Assembly (NCBI RefSeq): GCF_009730915.1
Contig: NC_052487.1
Span: 19,336,529-19,400,528, forward strand
Source: Dioscorea cayenensis subsp. rotundata
Lineage: Eukaryota; Streptophyta; Magnoliopsida; Dioscoreales; Dioscoreaceae
DNA: 64,000 nt
Direction: 5' to 3'
Shown: one piece after another, positions 11,639 to 21,500 of the stretch
How the letters are laid out: each line of letters begins with the position of its first letter
Numbering within the stretch: position 1 is the stretch's first letter
Notes under the pieces: generated by a model
Told to the model about the DNA's origin: nothing
What the model saw: the letters and a program-made list of their open reading frames with translations, nothing else
The model's database searches: none
Translations under genes and position numbers: made by a program

Positions 11639-12436
11639 ACTCTTTTGATGCGTGAGGCGCCCTGATGACAACCATTGGCGGCGCATTCCACGATCGCCCG
11701 TTGTTTTTCGTTCTTTATGAATTTGAAGTTAAAAATTCCGTTTGATTGCAAAAATTTGATACGTCCACTGAAATGTTCAACACAGTCAAAAGCGTTGTCC
11801 GATATCCAAAAACGACGCTTGAGAATGATCGGCGAGGAAGGAAGGCATCCCACACGTCGAGGGTCATCACGGGGTTGAGCGGGGCGCTCGCGAGAATCCC
11901 GAATTCCCTGCCAGACACTTTAGTTAAATGAAAAGATCAATATTTTAAGCGAGAGAATATCTTTGTTTAAGTGATAAAAGTAAACATGTAAAGCGTTAAA
12001 TTAAATAGTTAAACGAGTGAACAATGAACTTAAAGCGAATAGTACAAGATTTTTAACCGGGTGATGACATACTTAAACAATAATGAACCCATACAAGTTG
12101 GATCAAATAAAAGAGAAGGAACTTACAACGAGAAAAAAACTCGTTTTCATTAGGATTCGACAATGGCACATTGTATGCTCTCGACAAACAAAAATCAACT
12201 ACAGCGCATTTGAAGATGGAGTGCACGTGACACATCCGCTGGAAATCAACATCGTTTTCTATTGGACAAACCGTTTTATATCCATCCGGTGTGATAACCT
12301 TCACCCTGACAAGGGAAACTTTGAGACCCCATCGCTCACATATCTCAGCTAACACCAACTCCCAAGAAGTCTGAGCAGTGAACATTAGCACTCTTCCCTC
12401 CCCGTTGTATCTAGCAATACCACAAAAACTCTCCAT
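11639..12436 (-). pseudogene. MuDR-type transposase, N-terminal two exons only
   Basis: Exon 1 (12436 down to 12127, start at MESFCGIARYNG) encodes a PB1-like plant MULE N-terminal domain; its donor is GTT|GTAAGT. Exon 2 (about 11918 down to 11639) encodes the MuDR DNA-binding region with the signature NFKFIKNEKQRAIVECAA near 11660-11720, but it needs frame changes. The intron 11919-12126 is filled by array D. The gene then stops: the MULE DDE core, SWIM and zinc-knuckle domains are absent, and the Ulp1 gene ends only about 20 bp away on the other strand. The junction therefore looks like a deletion. A CTT/GAA run lies at 12490-12516 upstream of the start. Confidence 0.75.
11924..12080 (-). 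repeat. ~21-bp period array D inside the transposase intron
   Basis: TTAAAC-like cores (GTTTAA on the minus strand) start at 11924, 11945, 11967, 11988, 12009, 12030, 12053 and 12073: spacing 21, 22, 21, 21, 21, 23, 20. It fills the intron between the two transposase exons, again in the sense orientation of the host transcript. Confidence 0.75.
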
Positions 12437-12716
12437 AGTATATCGGCCGAATACCAAATTGTACAAACCAAATGAAAAAAAGAACAAAAAGAAGAAGAAG
12501 AAGAAGAAGAAGAAGATGTAAAGAACAAAGCAATGCATCGAAAGGCAAACAAAAAAAGTGCTGCGATTGTATGCATAAAGGTTAGACTAAACGTGATGTG
12601 ATTGGGCGTTATTTTTTCCTCTATCCCAAGTGCAAAAAAGGAAATATATGTCACTGTCGCGAGGAAGCTATATTGTCATCGCTCGAAGGAAAGTTCTCAC
12701 CTTATCATGAGTCTTT

Positions 12717-13030
12717 GTTTAAACGTCAAGCTTTTTATGTTTAAACCGATACATATAGTGTTTAAACTAACGGTTAATTGTTTAAATAAATTCTATATCA
12801 TTTAAATAACATGTAAACCGTTTAAATATAGTGATTTAATTGTTTTAAAATATATGTTATTGTTTAAATTGACTGCTTTCACTGACATCGCGTTGAAGAG
12901 TAAATCAATTATTGTTTAACATTTTGTTTTGTTTAAACATCCTGCGTACCTCCTGGGTCACTGTTTAAACATCTTTATGTATTTGCTTAAACACCGTTGT
13001 CACTGTTTAAAGAGTAAATCAATTATTGTT
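12717..13030 (+). repeat. 20-22 bp period array E with a nested 36-bp duplication
   Basis: GTTTAA cores start at 12717, 12739, 12760, 12780, 12800, 12820, 12842 and 12862, mostly 20-22 bp apart, then less regularly at 12914, 12931, 12963, 12985, 13005 and 13028. A 36-bp block beginning GAGTAAATCAATTATTG occurs at about 12897 and again at about 13011. The array lies upstream of the minus-strand transposase exon and runs in plus orientation, so it is the one array that is not sense for its nearest gene. Three copies of ATTTACAAC follow at 13228-13255. Confidence 0.7.
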
Positions 13031-13517
13031 TAACATTTGTTTTGTTTGCAATGCCGTTTTTGTTTCTCAAATTGTTTTTACTATGTCTGTGTTTAAATTT
13101 CACAAGTTATCACAAGTTGACACTCAAATAAGTTTGTTTGTTTAAAATATTTGAACGTTTACAATGGAGAATCTGATTAAATATCAGAAGTTCACACTCA
13201 AATAAGCTTATTTCATTTAAAATAAAACATTTACAACATTTACAACATTTACAACGTCTTCTCGAACCTCAGACACTCGCGAGTCGACCCTCGTTCGTCT
13301 ATTAAGATTTCGGTTTGACTCACCAAGTATCTGTACATTCGAATGCTCACGGCGGTTGCATAACATGCGCATCAACTTGAATCTGCACAACGTAGAACTC
13401 AACACGTTAAAAAAGGTTAAGCAAACACATTCATAAAAACGTCTATTAATCAATGTGTGTATGGTGCGACTTAGCGAAGATCACGAGAGTTAAACACGAA
13501 AGTAATATTTGTACAGT

Positions 13518-13872
13518 CTGACGAAAAAAATTCTTAAAGGGTAAGAACGATTCTCAAGTGATAAATATCAACTCCGCTTTAAAGGATGTTTCATGATCTT
13601 CCTCCTCTAGAGAATCCTCCGCAATCAAGCAATAAGTAAAAAAACTTTCTTTTTTTCTTGCCCAAGTCTAAATGCCCAGCTTAATTGCTTGCCCGTCGTC
13701 CACGTTTGGAGAATCCTCTGCATTTAAGCGATTATCGCGGGAATTTTCGACTTGGGTAAGAAAAGATAGTTTAACTTGTTGCGTGATTACTGCTGATTGA
13801 TTCTCGAGATGAGGGAGGATCATGAGACATCCTTTAAGATAAAGATGATCTTCAAATTTTCATCTGACTCCA
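13518..13872. repeat. Long imperfect inverted repeat (hairpin-capable)
   Basis: The core arms are 13581-13668 and 13749-13835. The left arm begins AAAGGATGTTTCATGATC and the right arm reverse-complements to AAAGGATGTCTCATGATC. Both inner ends carry CCCAAGTC. Outer sequence (TCTGACGAAAAA against a reverse-complemented CAGATGAAAATT) extends the pairing weakly to about 13518 and 13872. The loop of about 80 bp partly repeats arm sequence (GAGAATCCTC). It could be a MITE-like insertion or an internal rearrangement of the MULE. Confidence 0.7.
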
Positions 13873-14082
13873 GTGAATATCATACACAAGAAGCAGATGA
13901 GGAGGAGGAGGGCAGCGACGGACGGCGAGGAGTGGTTGTCCATGGGAAGGGTTCTTCCTTGTCATTTATGGTGTGAAGTCCATGCAGCGGGTTGACGCTT
14001 CATATCCGAGAAAAAAAGGGGAAACACGAGTGGGACCGAGATTGGTCGATCACAATGAACGGGTGTTTGGATATTTATGTTA

Positions 14083-14124
14083 CCGTGCACAAGAATTAAT
14101 GCCGTCATTAATTCTTATGCACGG
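14083..14124. repeat. 19-bp inverted repeat with 4-bp loop
   Basis: The arms CCGTGCACAAGAATTAATG (14083-14101) and 14106-14124 pair with one mismatch around the loop CCGT. Weaker pairing continues outward (TATGTTA against TATGGTATC). It has the shape of a strong cruciform or stem-loop but no attached gene. Confidence 0.8.
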
Positions 14125-14202
14125 GATACCATAACCTTTTCACCTACCACCTGCCACCTGCCACCAGCCAACACTTCAGTTCAAACGAAAAAGATCAATA
14201 CT

Positions 14203-14345
14203 TTACGCAGAGACTTTGAGAATTTACACGTTAATATAAATAGTTAAACAGGTAAAGATAAATTTAAACGAAGACGATAATTATTAAACAAATATGTAAT
14301 ATATTTAAACAGAGAATAGCAAAGAGTTAAACAGTATTTAAAATA
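14203..14345 (-). repeat. 20-22 bp period array F
   Basis: TTAAAC-like cores start at 14203, 14224, 14244, 14264, 14284, 14305 and 14327: spacing 21, 20, 20, 20, 21, 22. It lies immediately downstream, on the minus strand, of the second transposase N-terminal copy, in the position array D holds for the first copy. Confidence 0.75.
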
Positions 14346-14399
14346 TACAACTAGATAACTATAAACGAGAAGAACTACCATAAACGAGAAGAACTTTAC

Positions 14400-14650
14400 A
14401 ACGAAATGAACTCGTTTTCAGTTAGGATTCGACAATGGCACATCGTCTGTCTCGACTACAAAATCGACTACAGCTCATTTGAAGATGGAGTGCACTTGAC
14501 CAATCCGATGGAAATCAACTTCATTTTCTGTTGGAGAAACCGATTTATATATTTCGGGTATGATAAACTTCACCCAGACTGGTTTCCTAAAACAGATTTA
14601 CATCTATCATTACCACAAAAACCCTCCATAATAAACACCCGCAGAATGGT
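14400..14650 (-). pseudogene. Second, decayed copy of the transposase N-terminal exon
   Basis: This block matches 12120-12450 (for example GATTCGACAATGGCACAT, TTTGAAGATGGAGTGCAC and ATCCGATGGAAATCAAC against the first copy). It lacks a central part and has stops. Sequence beyond it (to about 14870) also matches the flank of the first copy (GTGATTTGGCGCTTTTTTCC against GTGATTGGGCGTTATTTTTTCC at 12597). The 12.1-12.65 kb block was therefore duplicated within the element, or two related elements recombined. Confidence 0.7.
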
Positions 14651-15304
14651 CAAAATGATAGCAACGAAGAGATTCTCACCGTATTACGAAACCGGCAGAA
14701 CTGAAGTCGAACAAACCAAATGAGGAGAAATGAGGAGAAGAACAAGATGTAATGCAACTTCTAGGCATTATCTATCAAAAACCAAACAGAAAGCCCTTGA
14801 AAAAAGTTGGACATGATGTGATTTGGCGCTTTTTTCCCACCATTTCCAAGGGCAAAAATGGGATTTCACAACATGGACCCATTTGAAATGAACGGTAAGG
14901 GGTAAAAGGGAAGTTAAACACTAACGGAAGGGTTGTTCGAGGTGTGTAAAAGTAGGAGTGGGTTTTTGGGAAGCTTTTAAAATTACGATGGGTGAACAGT
15001 AATTTTCCTAATAATAATAATAATCCCATTAATTTTATTAAAATCAAGTACATAATTAATAAACATTAGAAATTATTTTATAAAAAAAAGTATTATTTTA
15101 TCTGAATTAAATAATTTTAAGAAAAATGAAGGGGGGGGGGAGTGAAAATATATCTATAAAAAAAATTATAATGCTTTCCTTTGTGTTTTAATATTACAAC
15201 AAAATCATCCATCAAGTAACTAAAGAGGATTGGTTTAAGTGATGTATATAAACTCAAGTTATTTAAGCAAGTAATTTTAAATTGATGCTTGATAAAAAAG
15301 GGAA

Positions 15305-15880
15305 ATGCAGTGTTGGGAGTGCTATGCATTGGTTACTAAAGCCTCAGCTGGAGGCTAATTGGGTAAAATTAGTTTGATCTTTAAGTAATGTGCCAAAACA
15401 TGTATTTATTTTCTGGCTGAATATGCAGAATAGACTGCTTACAAGAGCTAAATTGCATGATTAGGGAATTTTTAGAACTGATGAATGTTTGCTTTGTAAA
15501 TCTGCTAGAGAGGACATTGGACATTTGTTTTTTAAATGTGGGTTTTCTAGAAATATTTGGGTTAGAGTTTTATGGGCAAATTTATGTGGGTAGAAGGTCA
15601 TTCCCTTGGACAAACTAGAGAAGTGAGCTGGTTTACTAAGAAGACTGGTAGAAAGACATTGTTAGCAAGGGTAAGGAAGACTGCTATGGCTGCAAGTATC
15701 TATACAATAGGAATTATCTGGTTTTTCAGCAACATACCATTCCTACAGAAGATGTATTTGGGCAAATTAGAAAAATAATGATGCATCTTGGCCAGGTGGT
15801 TAAGGAGAAGGTTGTTGGTGATATTTTGTCAAAAAATGTGGTTCGATGGTTGATTTAGGTGGAATTGGAAAACTATGGAT
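15305..15880 (+). pseudogene. LINE fragment: reverse-transcriptase zinc-binding region
   Basis: One frame reads SNVPKHVFIFWLNMQNRLLT, then CLLCKSAREDIGHLFFKCGF. This is the zf-RVT signature of plant L1 LINEs: a W/F-rich lead, CX2C and HX4C. A continuation with TAMAASIYTIGIIW-like sequence follows after frame changes. Several in-frame stops (for example in LHD*GIF) show it is dead. It is a different, more diverged LINE than the one at 16742-22890. Confidence 0.75.
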
Positions 15881-16203
15881 GCTAAAAGCTTGAATGGGGT
15901 GATTTATCTGTCATGAGTTTGGGGAGGTAGTTTTAATGGTTGTTATATTGATTGGGCAAAAGCAATGTGTTTGATTGGTTGTTGGGGTGCGGTGGGTTGT
16001 TTGTCATTTTATTGATTGATTGTGGAGTGCTTTACTCATGGGTTGGCTCCGGGTAACAAAGTGGATGTTGAAATTGCGGATTCTCATTGGTTGGTTATTG
16101 GTTACAGAAACGAGATGTGTCGGAATGGCCAATGGGGATGCAGTGGAGATTGAGGTATGATATGATTGGGTTGTCATTTCCTCATGATTTCCAATGTGTG
16201 GGA

Positions 16204-16476
16204 GTTATTTCATCCGTTTCTTTTAACTTGCCACTGGAAATTTTATGTAACATTAAATAATTTTTTCCAAATTTACCATTTAATTTAATGTACTTGTACA
16301 ATTTTCAATAAATCACAATCAATTAAGCATTAAATCATATAGTGAAGTTTAAATAGGTGTAGTTTTGGACAATAATGAATTTTTTTATAAAATTTAAATT
16401 GTCAAGTAACTTCAACCAATTTTCTTAATGGGTGTAAAGTAGGTAAATTTGACAAGTGAAAAGTAACAGAAGGAGT
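16204..16476. mobile_element. Stowaway-like MITE, family A (inverted copy)
   Basis: The block shares its inner sequence (TTACCATTTAATTTAATGTA, TTTTCAATAAATCACAAT) with the elements at 45356-46444 and 49248-51226. The ends are TCATCCGTTTCTTTTAAC and AGTAACAGAAGGAGTA, diverged forms of the CTCCCTCYG...RGAGGGAG ends of the family. No coding capacity. Confidence 0.65.
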
Positions 16477-16795
16477 ATTTTGTATATAGCTTTTTTCTTT
16501 GTTTTTTTATAAAGTTTGAGCTTTAATAAATATATTTTAGTTTGACATAAAAAAAAAAGTAATTTTAAATTGAATCATTATGTATATAATAAACATGATA
16601 TAGGACATGTTTATTTTTTTTATAGGGTTTTCAAAACCTCCTCACCTCAACTATTTTAGAGCCAGTAACTCATACAAAACCAGTGGGTAAAAAATGAATA
16701 ATGATAAATGACGTGATATCTGTTCTCTTCTCCGCGTTCCTGTGTTCCTGCGCTCTTTTCTTCTGTTTCCCACCTCCACTTCCTCCGCCCTTGCC

Positions 16796-18476
16796 ATGGC
16801 AAGCGGGGGACTAGCTCCACCGGGTCCTCCCTCTTGGGCGGAGATCGCGGCAGCAGTTAAGAATCGTCCACCAAACTCTCCGCCGCTCATCGATGGCTCC
16901 ATTTTGCGCAGACTGAAGGCGTCTACATCTGACTTCATCCTCTTTGATAGGGATGCCATGGCTAAAGCTTATCTTCAATTTCAACACTCGCTGATTGGCA
17001 AGTTCTTCGGAAAACCCCCGTCATTCGACCAAATCAAACCTTTGCTCTAGTCTAGATATAATGAGCTTGGAGAAATTTCTATCTCTGATTTGCCAAATGG
17101 TTATTTACTCTTTCGTTGTGAATCATTTGAAATTTCTCAAAAGCTCATGTATGATGGTCCCTGGACAGTCAATGGAGCTACCCTCCAACTTGTCCCCTGG
17201 AAGCCTTTTTTTGAGCCGGCCTTTGCCAAGCTCTCTACTATTGTGGTTTGGGTGTAGCTGCACAATCTCCCTGTAGAGTTCTGGGACGGGGAGTCCCTGG
17301 AAACCATCTCTTCTTCCTTGGGGCGTTTGTTGAAGATAGATGATTATATGTCTTCTCTATCTAGGTCTAAATTTGCTCGTATTTGTGTTGAGATTGATAT
17401 AAGCAAGCCTTTGAAGCAAGGGTTCTGGGTTGGTGATGATGATCATCGTGTCTTCATTGTTATCCTGTATGAGAAGCTTCCTATCTTCTGTTATCTCTGT
17501 GGCATGGCCGGCCATGGTTCGAATAATTGCAGCCGCCGAAGTTCAGTGGTTCATAGCTACTCTTCGTCACCCCCGTCTCAGGTCCCTCTTGATCAGAATT
17601 GGTTGGAGGCAAGAGTAGCTATGGAGACCCTGGACGATGGCATGGAGGCAATGCTCGATCATCCGACCCCTGTCCCTAATGTCCCTTGTGCAGGAGATGA
17701 TGTCTCTAACTTCGGCCCTTGGATGCTCGTTACTCGACAGAGAGGGCGAGGTGGAGGCCGCGGTAGTATTGGTGGTGGTGCTGGGAGACCGGCATCACGT
17801 GCAACGCATGCGTCCTCTACAACACCGTCTAATGTTTCTCCCAACGTTCAAACTCAATCGGATCCTCTCCGGTTGCCACGTGGCAGTACTCTCTTTCGTG
17901 GCAAGGGTGGTCACATTGGTAATCGGTCTCGAGCCTCTGACATTCTCACTGTGCAGACGGCGGGGCCTGCTCCTGATTTGACCTTTCCCACTGCTCCTGA
18001 CATTGGGACTCTCCACGCCCTTTCGTTGTCTGTTTCTAAGCATGGTGATCTTCCCCCTCGAGACCTGGCCTGAGTTCCCACACTTCTTTGAGTCCCAAGG
18101 AGAAGACTCTTCCACCTTCACAAACCTCAATCTCCTTTCCTACTCTTAGAGTTTCTAAAAAGTTGGGAGATGGACCAGGGTCTATTCTTGATAACTGCTC
18201 TCATGATGTAGTTGTTGCGCAGGTTAAATGGAGCTTCTGTACACTTCTTCTTCGATCGGTAATTCGGATCAGTCTATGAGTGACTCCGGGGATGACGACT
18301 CGAAGGGGGACAATGGAGACAGTGTAATGTCTGAGTTTGATGATCCCGATGATATGATGACGTTGGACCAGTTTCAGTCTGGTGTTCGTAAGGAGGTCCT
18401 AGCCAGACGTGTTCCACCATCTATTTCTCCTTCCAACAAGAAGGGGAGATTGGACAGTGGAGAGGATGTCGTCTAG
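16796..18476 (+). pseudogene. LINE ORF1 (DUF4283-like, CCHC zinc knuckle)
   Basis: The start is the ATG of MASGGLAPPGPPSW. One frame runs from 16796 to 18073 and is interrupted by TAG at 17048 and a second TAG near 17257, where VWV*LHNLPVEFW probably had a Gln codon. A DUF4283-like region spans about residues 40-190. A CX2CX4HX4C knuckle, CYLCGMAGHGSNNC, lies at about 17490-17535. A Gly/Arg-rich RNA-binding-like stretch follows (RGRGGGRGS). The C-terminal acidic part continues in other frames (18088-18230, then 18228-18476). ORF1 proteins of this class coat the LINE RNA. Confidence 0.85.
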
Positions 18477-18564
18477 GGTTTTAGCTTTCTTTCTGTTGGA
18501 GTTCTTACTCTTTCTTAGGCTCTGTTTTCTTCAGCGTGTTTGTTCCCTTTACCTTATTATTTTC

Positions 18565-21500
18565 ATGATTGATAATACTTATAAAATACTCTGCTGTAAC
18601 TATAGGGGGATCTCCGGGCGGAATACCTCGTCTCGTATCAAGCATATGATGAAAAGCCTCAATTCGCTCGTCATCTATCTCATTGAAACTCGGGCCGATA
18701 ATGGTAGACTCGATCTCTTCTGCTCCAAGTTGAGCCACAGTTGGGCTTGGGCCGCCATTGCTACTGATGGCTACTCAAGTGGTATAATTGTTATCTGGCA
18801 AAGGCATTTGGGGAAGGTTACCCCTCTTGCCAAGTCCAGGTACGTTTTACATCTGGTGGTTACTAATGATAATAATGAGTCTTGGATCCTTTCTACAGTT
18901 TATAACTCTTCCCATATTCAAGTTCAGTCCTCTGTGTGGTTTGAGCTTTCTTGTATTGCCGCCCTAAACTTACCTTGGATTCTCATTGGTGATTTTAATG
19001 CCATTGCTTCTTTGAATGAATTTCAGGGTAGCTCTACCAATTATTATCGACGTAAGGCCCGGTTGTTTTCTGATTTTATTACTCTTAATAACCTTATGGA
19101 TGTTAATTTCACAGGTTATAGTTTTACCTGGTGTAACAATCAACAGGGTGTTGCTAGAAAATGGGCTCGCTTGGACAGGTGTTTGCTCAATTTGTGTTGC
19201 ACCTTTTATCTTGGTAATTATTTTATCAAGCATCTTCCTCGCCTTTTTTCTGATCATGCCCCTCTTTTCCTCACCCTTTCCCCTCGTGCTTCTGTTAATA
19301 AAAAAGTGTTTCATTTTGATAATTACTGGCTCGACTACATTGGTTGTCACTCTGCTGTTAGAGAGGCTTGGAACTTTTGGTCTCATACTAGCCCCATGCA
19401 TGCTTTTGTTCATTTACTTTCCCATACTGAGGCTAACCTTATTTCTTGGAAGCGTTCTGGCTTGAATTCCATTGAGTCTAGTATTATTAAAGCTGAGCAA
19501 GATATTTTGGAGGTCGGGGCTCTGGATTCTCTGAATGGTAATGCTTTTGACTCGAATAATCTCCTTTCTCCTCTTTATAATAAGCTTGCCGCTCTCTATC
19601 GCCAAAATTCTTCTAAATGGGCTCAGCGAGCCAGACATATGTGGGTCCTTTGTGGTGATCAAAATACTAGTTTTTTTCATAATCTTATTCGTTCTTGTAA
19701 TCATCAAATTTCTATTCCTTTTATTACTGATACTAATGGAATTTGTTTTACTGCTCAGAAGGATATTGAAATTGTTTTTTGTAACTTTTATGCTAATCTC
19801 TGGTCTGAGCCTTCAGACAGCTCGGTCCTTGATATCTTCCAGGCTTTTTCTAATGACCTTCCTGTCATTTCTTCTGTCGATGGGGAGTCCTTGATCAGGG
19901 AGGTTACTAAGCAGGAAGTCTTCTCTACTCTTAAGTCTCTCCCTTCTGGTAAGAGCCCCGGTCCCGATGGCTTTAATTTAGAATTTTATTGTTTTTTTCC
20001 AGAAATGATATGTGTGATTCTCTTTTTGATGTTGTCTCTTATTTTTTCAATAATTCTGTTCTCCCTAATTCTTGGGGCCGGACCTTTATTACATTTATTC
20101 CCAAAAAACCCAATCCTAAGCTTGTCTCTGATTATCGGCCTATCTCCTTGTGTAATGTGTTATAAAATTATTTCTAAAATTCTTGCTAATCATCTTAAAG
20201 TTGTGCTTCCTAAGATTATTGGTCGCGAGCAATGTGGCTTTGTTTCTGATTGTAGCCCCTCGGATAACATTATTGCCTTACAGGAGGTAGTTCATTCTAT
20301 GGATCAAGATTTTAATAGCCCCCCTATGATGTTAGCAAAGTCGGACATTGAAAAAGCCTATGATTCGCTGAGTTGGAATGCAATTCTTGCCACTCTTAGT
20401 CGGATGAATTTCCCTAGTAGATGGATTTCTTGGATTCAAACCTGTATTTGTTCTACTTCTTTTTCTCTCCTTATTAACAAGCAGCCATCTTCTTGGTTTA
20501 AATCTTCTAGAGGGCTTCGGCAAGGAGACCCCTTATCTTCCTATCTTTTTATTCTCGTGGCACAGAATCTTACTGCTCTTTTGAATTTTGCCATGAGACA
20601 GAATTTGATTTTGGGCTTCAACTCTGCTCTTAGCAATAATTTTTATCATTTAATGTATGCTGATGATGTGATTCTTATTACTCAAGTGAATAGGAAATCT
20701 GCTCATTATATCAATTTATGTCTTTCCATTTATGACAGGCTTACTGGTCAGAGAGCTAACAATGCTAAGTCTGCTATTTATTTTTCCTCTAGATTTATTG
20801 TAGACCGCAGTCCAACATTTGTAGAATTCTTGGTTTCAACATGGTTCTTTTCCTCTGAATTATCTTGGCATTTCTATATCTCCTAAAAGACTTGCTCTTT
20901 CTCATTTCTCTAAGTTGCTCGATAAAACTGAGAAAATCCTTTCTTTTTGGCGCCATTCCAACATTTCCATGGCTGGTAAAACTATTCTTATCAACTTTGT
21001 TTTGATGTCCACACCTGTGTATTACCTGTCTGTTTATCCTGTTCCTGATTCGATTTTAGATGGGATCTCTAAGGCTACTAGGTCATTATTCTGGTCTAAG
21101 GGTGGTAATAGAAAAGGCATGAATTCAGTTAACTGGACAGATATTACGCTTAGCTGTCCTGAGGGGGGGGGGTCTCTCGATTAGTAATATGCATACCTCT
21201 AAAATTTTGTTGATGTCCAAGAATACTCTCAGATATTTAAATCATCATGATGCCATCTGGGTAGATATCCTTCTTCATAAATATGGTACTCTTAACTTTT
21301 GGACTGATTCCATTTCGGCCAATTGCTCTTGGTTTTTTAGAGGTCTGTGCCATAATGCTAATATCATTAAACCTCAGCTTTGGCTTCATCATTGTAATTC
21401 TGATTTTATAGATTTTTGGTATCATCCTTGGTACTTCGAGGTTCCCTTGGGTTTTAAACCAACTTATCTGAATATGGACATCAATCTTGATTCTATGAGT

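Larger units (their letters stand above)
7282..15008. mobile_element. Decayed Ulp1-carrying Mutator-like element (MULE)
   Basis: The left end begins GTGGAAATTACCAAAA and carries the long inverted repeat shared with 1-330. The right end, reverse-complemented, begins GGAAAATTACTGTTCACCC, a plausible but diverged partner. Nine-base TAATAATAA direct repeats flank both ends (7273-7281 and 15009-15017). This is the usual MULE duplication length, though it lies in low-complexity sequence. Inside are a broken Ulp1-like protease gene (plus) and MuDR-transposase N-terminal fragments (minus). No MULE DDE core or zinc knuckle is present, so the copy could not mobilise itself. Plant MULEs with Ulp1-like genes (KI-MULE/Kaonashi type) are the closest known category. 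Confidence 0.65.
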
